Origin: Xylanibacter ruminicola
Lineage (GTDB): Bacteria; Bacteroidota; Bacteroidia; Bacteroidales; Bacteroidaceae
DNA length: 64,000 nt
Reading direction: 5' to 3'
Assembly (NCBI RefSeq): GCF_900107775.1
Contig: NZ_FNRF01000001.1
Location: 682,001-746,000 of the forward strand
Within the stretch, counting starts at the first letter, position 1. Each line of letters begins with the position of its first letter. Below the pieces are notes generated by a model. The model was given only the letters and a program-made list of their open reading frames with translations. It was not told the DNA's origin and ran no database searches. Positions 1 to 7,086 of this stretch are shown here, piece by piece. The position numbers were made by a program, and so were the translations under genes.

Positions 1-893
1 GGGAACGAGATAAATGCAGCAAAACGTACCATCTTGCGCAGTACAGCCAGTTGGCGCTCGCGATCATCCCTTACGCTTACCAGCACCGTCTGATCTACCT
101 GCTTTACCATACCTTGGATAAGCGATGTACACTTGTTGTTCCACTGATAGGCCTGGTTATAGTTGCCAGTATCATGTGCACTGAAGTAACGCCCCAGCAA
201 CATGTTCATCACGTTGTTATTAACCTGTGTCAGCACATCGCTAATCAGAATCTTTACGCTGAACGGAAATGCCTTACGGATAAACGTAAAATCAACTTTC
301 AACGTAGGGCGCCAATCGCTATAATGCCAGCGCAGCAGGGTTGATATCAGGATAAAGAGATTGGTCTGCGTAGCCAAGCTCCAATAAGAAAAACCTTGCC
401 AAGCCATCACAGCAGCCACACTACTAGATAGGATGGTAGCCGTAATGCTGGCTTTGGCTAGTTGCTGGGCTCTAAGATTCTTATAAAGATAAGCTGCCTG
501 CGCTACACCACTACAACTGAATAACAGCCCGATAAAAGCATAACGACATAATGCAACCAATCGGGGCTCATCATAGTAATCAGCTATTAATGGTGCTGAG
601 AAGAAAAGCGTTAAGTAGATAACGCCACCCATAAAAATATTGAACCAAAAGACAGCATTATAGTCACTGTCTTTTGGTTCTTTTTCGTTAACCAGCGCTG
701 TAGAGAAACCACTATTCTGCAAAGCGGTTGCTATCAGCGAAAAGATGGTAATCATGGCTATAAGACCATAGTCGGAAGGATTAAGCAAACGACCTAGAAT
801 GATACCAAAGATGAGGCCGAGCAATTGCTGAACGCCATTGTTCATTCCACCCCAAAACAGGCCCTTAGCTGTTTTTTCCTTCAATGATTCCAT
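1..893 (-). CDS. Polysaccharide flippase (Wzx/MVF type), 3' truncated by window edge
   Basis: At least 297 codons read open leftward from ATG 893 (MESLKEKTAKGLFWGG...) and run off the window without a stop. The N-terminus has the family pattern: a short basic amphipathic start, 'FWGGMNNGVQQLLGLIFGIILGRLL' type first membrane segment, the 'LNPSDYGL' motif, then repeated hydrophobic helices with 'NSGFSTALV' and 'AYLYKNLRAQQLAKAS'. This is typical of oligosaccharide-lipid flippases (RfbX/Wzx, MATE-like fold) that move lipid-linked sugar units across the inner membrane. The start lies 14 nt after the metG stop, so it is probably co-transcribed with metG. An in-frame ATG alternative a few bases upstream hits a stop within 11 codons. 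The sugar substrate cannot be told. Confidence 0.85.
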   Translation of the reverse strand, partial: MESLKEKTAKGLFWGGMNNGVQQLLGLIFGIILGRLLNPSDYGLIAMITIFSLIATALQNSGFSTALVNEKEPKDSDYNAVFWFNIFMGGVIYLTLFFSAPLIADYYDEPRLVALCRYAFIGLLFSCSGVAQAAYLYKNLRAQQLAKASITATILSSSVAAVMAWQGFSYWSLATQTNLFILISTLLRWHYSDWRPTLKVDFTFIRKAFPFSVKILISDVLTQVNNNVMNMLLGRYFSAHDTGNYNQAYQWNNKCTSLIQGMVKQVDQTVLVSVRDDRERQLAVLRKMVRFAAFISF

Positions 894-907
894 CCATTGA
901 ACAGATA

Positions 908-2974
908 TTATCCTACCTGACTTCCTGGCTTTACATCCTTAGTGGTTGTAACCACACTCAGACTCTCGTCGGCATCAACGGCACTCAGAATCATACCCTG
1001 ACTCTCGATACCCATCATGTTACGTGGAGCAAAGTTGGCTACAAAGAGGATACGCTTACCAATCAATTCCTCAGGATTCTCGTAGAAGGCAGCAATACCC
1101 GAGCAGATGGTACGATCGGTACCAGAACCATCGTCGATGGTAAACTGCAGGAGCTTCTTACTCTTCTTAACCTTCTGACAATCCTTAACCAGACCAACAC
1201 GGATGTCGAGCTTCTCGAACTCCTCGAAGCTAACAGTATCCTTGATAGGAGCAGCCTTATAGTTAGCTGCCTCGTTGGCTTTCTTGGTAGCCTCCAGCTT
1301 ATCCAGCTGCTTCTGGATTACCTCATCCTCAATTTTCTCGAACAGCAGAGCAGGCTCGCCCAGCTGATGACCAGCCTCCAGGAGATCGGTAGAACCCAGC
1401 TGCTCCCACTCAAAGTTGCTGATGTTCAGCATCTCGCGAAGCTTCTTACTGCTGAATGGCAGGAATGGCTCGAAGGCGATAGCCAGATTAGCAGTCAACT
1501 GCAAGCATATATTCAGGATAGTCTCGCAACGCTTTGGATCAGTCTTCCAAACCTTCCAAGGCTCGCACTCTGTGATATAGCGGTTACCAATACGAGCCAG
1601 GTTCATAGCCTCGAACTGGGCATCGCGGAACTTAAACTGCTCCAGCAGAGCCTCAACCTTAGCCTTTACATCCTTAAACTCCTCAAGGGCCTGCTTATCT
1701 ACATCCTGCAACTCGCCACAAGCAGGAACCACACCGTTCCAGTACTTCTTGGTGAGCTGGAGGGCACGGTTTACGAAGTTACCGTAAACAGCTACGAGCT
1801 CGTTGTTATTGCGATCCTGGAAATCCTTCCAAGTAAAGTTATTATCCTTTGTCTCAGGTGCATTGGCTGTCAGTACATAGCGCAATACATCCTGCTTACC
1901 AGGCATATCAACCAGATACTCGTGGAGCCATACAGCCCAGTTACGAGAGGTTGAAATCTTATCGTTCTCAAGGTTCAGGAACTCGTTGGCAGGTACGTTA
2001 TCAGGCATAATATACTTACCGTGAGCCTTCATCATTACAGGGAAGATGATACAGTGGAACACGATGTTGTCCTTACCGATGAAATGAACCAGACGAGTAT
2101 CCTCATCCTGCCACCACTTCTCCCAGTTGCCCCACTTCTCGGGCTCCTTCTCGCAAAGTTCCTTGGTGTTTGATACATAGCCGATAGGTGCATCAAACCA
2201 AACATAGAGTACTTTACCCTCTGCATCCTTTACAGGCACGGGGATACCCCAATCCAAGTCGCGAGTCATAGCACGTGGCTGCAGATCCATATCCAACCAG
2301 CTCTTACACTGTCCATATACGTTGGGGCGCCACTCTTTGTGCTCCTCCAGAATCCACTGCTTCAACCAGTCCTGATACTCGTTCAAAGGCAGATACCAGT
2401 TTTTGGTCTTCTTCAGTACTGGTGTCGAACCTGAGATAGTAGACTTTGGATTAATCAGCTCTGTTGGCGAAAGGTCGCGTCCGCACTTCTCACACTGGTC
2501 GCCATAGGCACCCTCGTTGTGGCAGTGTGGGCACTCACCAGTAACATAGCGGTCGGCTAGGAACTGCTTGGCCTCCTCGTCGTACAGCTGCTCAGTAGTC
2601 TCCTCAGTCAGCTTGCCCTCGTCGTAGAGTTTCTTAAACCACTCGGCAGCAAACTTATGATGAGTCTCACTGGTAGTACGGCTATAGATATCGAACGAGA
2701 TACCAAACTCCTCGAACGAATCCTTAATCATCTTATGATAGCGGTCAACCACATCCTGAGGAGTGATACCCTCTTTGCGGGCACGAACGGTAATGGGCAC
2801 ACCATGCTCATCACTTCCGCCGATGAACAATACCTCGCGCTTCTTCAGACGAAGATAACGCACATAGATATCAGCAGGTACATATACACCAGCCAGGTGT
2901 CCGATATGTACGCCGCCATTAGCGTATGGTAGCGCCGACGTCACCGTCGTACGCTTGTAAGTCTTGTTTTCCAT
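908..2974 (-). CDS. metG: Methionyl-tRNA synthetase
   Basis: A 688-residue class I aminoacyl-tRNA synthetase charging tRNA-Met. The HIGH motif is intact at residues 23-26. A four-Cys zinc knuckle (CPHC...CEKC) lies near residues 148-164 and the KMSKS-equivalent KISTS near residue 340. The C-terminal ~110 residues (from '[18 protein letters not shown]') form the EMAP/Trbp111-like OB-fold tRNA-binding and dimerisation domain, so this is the long dimeric form. It has its own promoter directly upstream, embedded in the terminator of the preceding sigma-factor operon, and probably continues into the flippase gene 14 nt downstream. Confidence 0.97.
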   Translation of the reverse strand: MENKTYKRTTVTSALPYANGGVHIGHLAGVYVPADIYVRYLRLKKREVLFIGGSDEHGVPITVRARKEGITPQDVVDRYHKMIKDSFEEFGISFDIYSRTTSETHHKFAAEWFKKLYDEGKLTEETTEQLYDEEAKQFLADRYVTGECPHCHNEGAYGDQCEKCGRDLSPTELINPKSTISGSTPVLKKTKNWYLPLNEYQDWLKQWILEEHKEWRPNVYGQCKSWLDMDLQPRAMTRDLDWGIPVPVKDAEGKVLYVWFDAPIGYVSNTKELCEKEPEKWGNWEKWWQDEDTRLVHFIGKDNIVFHCIIFPVMMKAHGKYIMPDNVPANEFLNLENDKISTSRNWAVWLHEYLVDMPGKQDVLRYVLTANAPETKDNNFTWKDFQDRNNNELVAVYGNFVNRALQLTKKYWNGVVPACGELQDVDKQALEEFKDVKAKVEALLEQFKFRDAQFEAMNLARIGNRYITECEPWKVWKTDPKRCETILNICLQLTANLAIAFEPFLPFSSKKLREMLNISNFEWEQLGSTDLLEAGHQLGEPALLFEKIEDEVIQKQLDKLEATKKANEAANYKAAPIKDTVSFEEFEKLDIRVGLVKDCQKVKKSKKLLQFTIDDGSGTDRTICSGIAAFYENPEELIGKRILFVANFAPRNMMGIESQGMILSAVDADESLSVVTTTKDVKPGSQVG

Positions 2975-3005
2975 TTCCTTAAATACGTATTTATTATTTT
3001 GGCTG

Positions 3006-3036
3006 CAAAATTACGAAAAATCCCACAGAAAACAAA
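3006..3036 (-). promoter_or_regulatory. metG promoter (Bacteroidota sigma-ABfr type)
   Basis: On the minus strand the -7 element TAATTTTG (3006-3013) and a -33 TTTG (3033-3036) are separated by 19 bp, matching TTTG-N19/21-TAnnTTTG. The -33 falls in the loop of the upstream operon's terminator hairpin. Confidence 0.75.
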
Positions 3037-3051
3037 ACTTCTGTGGGATTT
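3018..3051 (-). terminator. Rho-independent terminator of the sigma/DUF6108/barrel operon
   Basis: A perfect 13-bp inverted repeat (3018-3030 with 3039-3051, arms containing TCCCACAGAA / TTCTGTGGGA) with an 8-nt loop. On the minus strand it is followed by a short T run. It lies 26 nt past the stop of the barrel gene. Confidence 0.8.
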
Positions 3052-3076
3052 CTTTGTTATTATTATCTAAACATTA

Positions 3077-3961
3077 TCAGAAATATACACCAAACGATAC
3101 GGGGTGGAAATTAATACCATCGCCATAGGTAGAATTAAGAATACTCATTGGCGAGTATTTGGCATAGATGCTTACCTTGTTATAGATACTTAACTCACCC
3201 ATAATATCTACTGTGATAGGGCGCTGATGAATCTGCTTATACACATCCTTGTGTTTGTTACCATCAGCATCGCGATATCTGTTCTTGATGCTGGCGTAGG
3301 TATTGAAATTCATGACCGGACCTAAACCAAAAGTAAATTTCTTGGTACGATATTTCCACATCACAGGAATCTGCAGACTGAATACCTTTATACGAGAAAA
3401 ATCAGGCTCATAACCTGCAGGATAGTTCTGTTCCGACAGCATGCCATCGCCGGCCTTATAAAAATACTGACGACCATCAATACGGAAATTACGCCAATCA
3501 ACACCAAAGCCTACTGAAAAACCATTGTGCTTACCATACTTATATTTCTCCCATTCCATAATAGTCCACATGATTTCCCAGGAGCTACCTACCGACTGTG
3601 AACTGCTATATTGTGCATTGGCACCATAACACAAACCAACAGCCAATCGCATACTTGCAAAATTGGACTTTAATGGATAACCTGTACCTTTAGCATGTTT
3701 CTTTACAAAATCAAAGTTCCAGGTATCTTTGTTGATGCTGGTCTCGCTCACATAGTTAGAGTCAACCAACAGAATTTTACTTTCATAGGTGTACTTATTG
3801 TCGTTCTCACGTCCATACACTTTTACTTTCTGGATAGAATCACCTGTGATGATACGTACCTTCTGAGGTTTCAGGATGGTCAGGGTGTCGTTATCGGCGA
3901 CTGTAGTTGCATTTACTGTGGCCGAAACAGCCAAGAGGAAAAGAATAAATAGCTTTTTCAT
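3077..3961 (-). CDS. Outer-membrane beta-barrel protein, function unknown
   Basis: A 294-residue exported protein. A signal peptide (MKKLFILFLLAVSATVNATT) precedes a region rich in alternating aromatic/polar strands ('FSVGFGVDWRNFRIDGRQYFY', 'KFTFGLGPVMNFNTYASIKN'). It ends in 'GINFHPVSFGVYF', with a terminal Phe as expected of Bacteroidota outer-membrane barrels. It is the last gene of a three-gene unit headed by a membrane-tethered sigma factor, 12 nt after the DUF6108 gene, so it is a plausible sensor or target of that regulator. No enzymatic motif is visible. Confidence 0.65.
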   Translation of the reverse strand: MKKLFILFLLAVSATVNATTVADNDTLTILKPQKVRIITGDSIQKVKVYGRENDNKYTYESKILLVDSNYVSETSINKDTWNFDFVKKHAKGTGYPLKSNFASMRLAVGLCYGANAQYSSSQSVGSSWEIMWTIMEWEKYKYGKHNGFSVGFGVDWRNFRIDGRQYFYKAGDGMLSEQNYPAGYEPDFSRIKVFSLQIPVMWKYRTKKFTFGLGPVMNFNTYASIKNRYRDADGNKHKDVYKQIHQRPITVDIMGELSIYNKVSIYAKYSPMSILNSTYGDGINFHPVSFGVYF

Positions 3962-3973
3962 ATCGTTATATCT

Positions 3974-4420
3974 TTATTTAATTAATTCTCGTAATGTATC
4001 CAGCGAATTAAGCGTACCTTCCATATAGATAACCGTAACCTCCTCGTTATTTCGTTTATAGCATAGAAAACGGTTGTGGTTGCCCTCTTTGGACAGTTGT
4101 AGCATCAAGGTTTCCTTTGAACGACTCTTGGTACTTGAGTAGTTATCAGAATAGATATTGCTAGGATACTTTTTCTTATCAAGTTCTATCAAATCGTGTA
4201 CACGAGTAATCTCCTGCTTGTTGTTAGCCTGAAAGCGCACACTGCGGAATAAGGTAAGCTGATACTTGGAGAGCATCTTACCTTTTACTCGTGTTTCAAC
4301 CATTCGCTGCTGAGGAATAATCTTCCCTGCAAAGAGTGGTTCTATGTTCAGTCCATTCTGTGCATTAGCTGTAAGCAGCATCCAAAAACACGCCATGAAA
4401 ATCATCAGTACTCGTTTCAT
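3974..4420 (-). CDS. DUF6108-like exported protein
   Basis: A 148-residue protein with a clear signal peptide ending near TANAQ and a compact, charged mature part ('YIEG/YMEGTLNSLDTLRELIK' at the C-terminus). From memory it resembles the Bacteroidota family DUF6108, often found beside ECF sigma genes; this assignment is not checked. It starts 7 nt after the sigma-factor stop and ends 12 nt before the barrel gene, so the three genes form one transcript. Function unknown; a periplasmic partner of the sigma protein's extracytoplasmic tail is one possibility. Confidence 0.6.
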   Translation of the reverse strand: MKRVLMIFMACFWMLLTANAQNGLNIEPLFAGKIIPQQRMVETRVKGKMLSKYQLTLFRSVRFQANNKQEITRVHDLIELDKKKYPSNIYSDNYSSTKSRSKETLMLQLSKEGNHNRFLCYKRNNEEVTVIYMEGTLNSLDTLRELIK

Positions 4421-4427
4421 ATCTCTA

Positions 4428-5105
4428 CTAATTGCTAAATAAATCGTTCAACTGTTGTTCTATCTCATTCTGAGTATTATCCTCAGTCATCTCACCCATC
4501 GTTCGCTTCATCTCAGCCATAACAGTCTGCTGGTCGGTATATTTCTTACCATATACATAAGCTACACATTCATCGCTGTTTTCTACTTTCAGCACATGAA
4601 CTGTTACCATCGATATACCTATCAGTAACGATGCAGCTGCGAATATAGCTATCAAGCGTTTACGTACCATTGATCTGGCTCTGCTCAGCGTTTTACGCAC
4701 AGCCACCTCGGTTGAACCAAGTACGATAGCAATCTCCTTGGTTTTCATACCTTGCAGATGATGCATTTGCAGAATGGTTCGTTGCGTTGAAGGAAGTGAG
4801 TCGATTATGCGTAGCATCTGTTCTATCTGCTCACCATCATCACTCAGATCATCTTCGTAAGATAATTGAGTAATATCTACTGTGGGATGCTTTCTGCGCA
4901 GATAATCGATACATAGGTTGCGAGTAACCATGCAGGCAAAAGCTGAAATAGGCGAAACAAGTTGTTCGCGCATCAGCCAAAGCTTAACCATCGTATCCTG
5001 TACGATGTCCTCAGCCTCATCAGTAGTGCCCAGATATCTCTGAGCCACACTAATTAGTTGAAGCCTAAGCCCTTCTGCCTGTTGTTTAAACTCGTCAGTT
5101 GTCAT
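4428..5105 (-). CDS. ECF-type sigma factor with C-terminal membrane anchor
   Basis: A 225-residue RNA polymerase sigma-70 family protein. Region 2 is at about residues 15-75 ('DEAEDIVQDTMVKLWLMRE', 'TRNLCIDYLRRKH') and region 4 at about 100-155 ('LPSTQRTILQMHHLQGMKTKEIA', 'AVRKTLSRARSMVRKRL'). Ordinary ECF sigmas stop there. This one continues into one hydrophobic segment (IAIFAAASLLIGISMVTVHV) and a ~50-residue charged tail that should be periplasmic. It therefore looks like a membrane-tethered sigma factor, perhaps carrying its own anti-sigma-like module. It heads an operon with two exported proteins, a sensor-like arrangement. No housekeeping -7 element is visible upstream; a TGTCACA/CGTAT pair suggests autoregulation. 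Confidence 0.85.
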   Translation of the reverse strand: MTTDEFKQQAEGLRLQLISVAQRYLGTTDEAEDIVQDTMVKLWLMREQLVSPISAFACMVTRNLCIDYLRRKHPTVDITQLSYEDDLSDDGEQIEQMLRIIDSLPSTQRTILQMHHLQGMKTKEIAIVLGSTEVAVRKTLSRARSMVRKRLIAIFAAASLLIGISMVTVHVLKVENSDECVAYVYGKKYTDQQTVMAEMKRTMGEMTEDNTQNEIEQQLNDLFSN

Positions 5106-5132
5106 TCTTTTTCTTTGTTGCTTTTATCCTTT

Positions 5133-5159
5133 ATACGTAGAAAGTTCAGAAATGTGACA
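5133..5159 (-). promoter_or_regulatory. Candidate ECF-sigma promoter of the tethered sigma operon
   Basis: On the minus strand TGTCACA (5153-5159) and CGTAT (5133-5137) are 15 bp apart and lie about 30 nt before the sigma-factor start. No TAnnTTTG is present here, unlike most other operon heads in this window. Assignment to an ECF promoter is inference. Confidence 0.35.
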
Positions 5160-5179
5160 TCCAAGCAACAACTTTTTTA

Positions 5180-5710
5180 CTAAAGAATGATATTTTTTGC
5201 AAAATGCCAGATGATAATGCCACCTGTTACTGATACATTCATGGAGTGTTTGGTGCCAAACTGAGGTATCTCTAAACAACCATCCGAAGCATCGATTACT
5301 TCCTGATGAACACCTTTTACCTCGTTGCCTAACACCACGGCATACTTATTATTATTAATAGGTGTAAAGTTCTGAAGCATGGTTGAGCCATGAGCCTGTT
5401 CAACTGAATAGACTTGATAGCCATCAGCCTTCAAAGCCTCGACAGCCTGAAGTGCAGTATCGAAGTATTTCCATGTTACACTATCTTCGGCACCAAGAGC
5501 TGTTTTATGAATCTCGGCCATGGGTGGTGTGCTGGTAATACCACAAAGATAAACTGCCTCGATGCGGAAAGCATCGCCAGTACGGAAAACACTACCAACA
5601 TTATGCATCGATCGCACATCATCTAATACCACAATGAGTGGCAACTTGTCTGCCTGCTTAAACTCGTCGACAGTCAGACGCTCCATTTCTATTGTACGTA
5701 ACTTCTTCAT
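5180..5710 (-). CDS. SpoU/TrmH-family RNA 2'-O-methyltransferase
   Basis: A 176-residue SPOUT methyltransferase. The three trefoil-knot motifs are visible: motif 1 'LDDVRSMHNVGSVFRTGDAF', motif 2 'YAVVLGNEVKGV', motif 3 'LEIPQFGTKHSMNVSVTGGI'. It lacks the N-terminal substrate-binding domain of TrmH proper, so the target RNA (tRNA or rRNA) is not defined. The start MKKLRTIEM at 5710 is chosen because the promoter -7 element lies 9 nt upstream of it; a longer reading frame from 5749 would begin upstream of the transcription start. The transcript would be nearly leaderless. Confidence 0.85.
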   Translation of the reverse strand: MKKLRTIEMERLTVDEFKQADKLPLIVVLDDVRSMHNVGSVFRTGDAFRIEAVYLCGITSTPPMAEIHKTALGAEDSVTWKYFDTALQAVEALKADGYQVYSVEQAHGSTMLQNFTPINNNKYAVVLGNEVKGVHQEVIDASDGCLEIPQFGTKHSMNVSVTGGIIIWHFAKNIIL

Positions 5711-5718
5711 TCTGCCTG

Positions 5719-5750
5719 CAAAGTTACTACATAGAAAACAAACTACCAAA
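5719..5750 (-). promoter_or_regulatory. Promoter of the RNA methyltransferase gene
   Basis: On the minus strand TTTG (5747-5750), a 20-bp spacer, then TAACTTTG (5719-5726), a full match to the Bacteroidota consensus. It fixes the methyltransferase start at 5710. Confidence 0.8.
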
Positions 5751-5753
5751 TAA

Positions 5754-5940
5754 TTGTGGAAAAACCTGTTGATAAGTGTGTGGATAACTATGTTAATAAC
5801 TTGTTAATTATACCCTCCACCCTTACATTTGAGGATATCCACAGGTTTATTACGTATATTTTCGCAAGTTTTCCACACTTTTTTGCCGAAATAAATAATA
5901 AACTTATTAATTTTGCACCAAAATTGGAAATTGTGGATAA
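5754..5940. other. DnaA-box cluster; candidate replication origin (oriC)
   Basis: This gene-free AT-rich interval holds two exact DnaA boxes TGTGGATAA (5779-5787, 5932-5940). It also has four one-mismatch boxes: TGTGGAAAA (5755-5763), TGTTGATAA (5767-5775), ATATCCACA (5835-5843) and TTTTCCACA (5869-5877). The following ~180 bp (5941-6120) are very AT-rich and could be the unwinding element. All genes to the left (5.7-1 kb) run leftward and the first gene to the right (nadA) runs rightward, but genes further right are mixed. dnaA is not in the window. Origin function is inference; a cluster of DnaA-titrating boxes is the alternative. Confidence 0.5.
5882..5915 (+). promoter_or_regulatory. Possible nadA promoter
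   Basis: TTTG (5882-5885) and TAATTTTG (5908-5915) with a 22-bp spacer, slightly longer than the usual 19-21. It would give a leader of about 200 nt. No better plus-strand match was seen before nadA. Confidence 0.35.
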
Positions 5941-6120
5941 GTATGCTTAGTGGTTCATTATCAGATAGAAAGAATTAACAGTAATAGTTAATAAGTGAAT
6001 TTTTGAAGTTAATAGTCAAATATACAACAAAAACGCTGAAAAGTTATCAAGATATTCACGGCATATCATACTACTTATTCTATTTTTAAGAAATAAATAA
6101 AAAAGAAATATAAAAATTAT

Positions 6121-7068
6121 ATGGTGTTGACAACAAAGGAGCTTAAAGCTGAGATTCGTAAGATGTGTGAGGAAAAGGATGCCATCATCCTGGCTCACTA
6201 TTATACGATTGGTGATATTCAGGATATCGCCGATTTTGTAGGTGACTCGTTGGCTTTGGCGCGTAAGGCAGCAGAGACTGATGCGAAAGTAATGGTTATG
6301 TGTGGTGTGCACTTTATGGCTGAAACCTGTAAGCTGCTATCGCCCGATAAGATTGTGCTTTGTCCTGATCTGGCAGCTGGCTGTTCGCTGGCCGACAGTT
6401 GTAAGGCCGATGACCTGAAGAAGTTTAAGGATGAGCATCCAGGTTATCAGGTTATCAGTTATGTAAATACCACAGCAGCTGTTAAGGCATTAACTGATGT
6501 GGTAGTGACCAGTGGAAATGCCAAGAAAGTAGTTGATCAGTTACCAAAGGATGCTAAGCTGATATTTGGTCCTGACTATAATCTTGGAAACTATATCAAC
6601 GAGGTAACAGGTCGCCAGATGTTGCTTTGGAATGGTGGTTGCCATGTGCACGAGCGTTTCTCGGTTTCGAAGATTCTGGAACTTAAGAAGCAGTATCCCG
6701 ATGCTGTAGTGATGGCACACTTGGAGTGTAAGGCACCTGTATTGGCTGTGGCCGAAGTTAAGGGAAGCACAGCTACGATGCTGAACTATGCCCAGCAGAG
6801 CGATAAGAAGCAGTTTATAGTGGCTACAGAGGCTGGTATTCTGCATGAGATGCAGCGTACTTGTCCTGATAAGGAATTCATTCCTGTACCTCCCGAAATC
6901 AGCGAGAGTGGCTTGGAATGCAGTTGTAATGAGTGTAATTACATGAAATTGAATACACTCGAGAAGGTTTATAACTGTTTAAAGAGTATGAGTCCGCAAA
7001 TAGAGGTGGATCCTGAGATAGCTAAAGAAGCTGTTAAGCCAATTAATAGAATGCTGGAGTTGAGTTAA
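6121..7068 (+). CDS. nadA: Quinolinate synthase A
   Basis: A 315-residue [4Fe-4S] enzyme condensing iminoaspartate with dihydroxyacetone phosphate to quinolinate in de novo NAD synthesis. Family signatures are 'AHYYTIGDIQDIADFVGDSL', 'MVMCGVHFMAETCKLLSP', 'CPDLAAGCSLADSC', 'GPDYNLGNYI', 'WNGGCHVHERF' and 'HLECKAPVLAVA'. The cluster-ligating cysteines are expected in the MCGVHF, CHVH/LEC and C-terminal CSCNEC regions. The start ATGGTGTTG follows a long AT-rich leader with no strong ribosome-binding site. nadB and nadC are not adjacent. Confidence 0.95.
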   Translation: MVLTTKELKAEIRKMCEEKDAIILAHYYTIGDIQDIADFVGDSLALARKAAETDAKVMVMCGVHFMAETCKLLSPDKIVLCPDLAAGCSLADSCKADDLKKFKDEHPGYQVISYVNTTAAVKALTDVVVTSGNAKKVVDQLPKDAKLIFGPDYNLGNYINEVTGRQMLLWNGGCHVHERFSVSKILELKKQYPDAVVMAHLECKAPVLAVAEVKGSTATMLNYAQQSDKKQFIVATEAGILHEMQRTCPDKEFIPVPPEISESGLECSCNECNYMKLNTLEKVYNCLKSMSPQIEVDPEIAKEAVKPINRMLELS

Positions 7069-7084
7069 TTAACTCCAGCTTTTT
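7053..7084 (+). terminator. nadA terminator overlapping its stop codon
   Basis: A 9-bp stem GCTGGAGTT (7053-7061) / AACTCCAGC (7071-7079), 9-nt loop, then TTTTT. The left arm is coding sequence and the stop codon is in the loop. Confidence 0.8.
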
Positions 7085-7086
7085 AT

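Noticed and set aside
884..1954. Long plus-strand reading frame opposite metG
   Set aside because: Antisense to an unmistakable metG; the translation is Leu/Ile-rich with no family motif, and no promoter precedes it.
5756..5950. 64-codon plus-strand frame in the candidate origin
   Set aside because: Composed of AT-rich sequence and the DnaA-box repeats; no plausible start signal or protein features.
6016..6312. 98-codon minus-strand frame over the start of nadA
   Set aside because: Overlaps the coding start of nadA on the opposite strand and encodes no recognisable domain.
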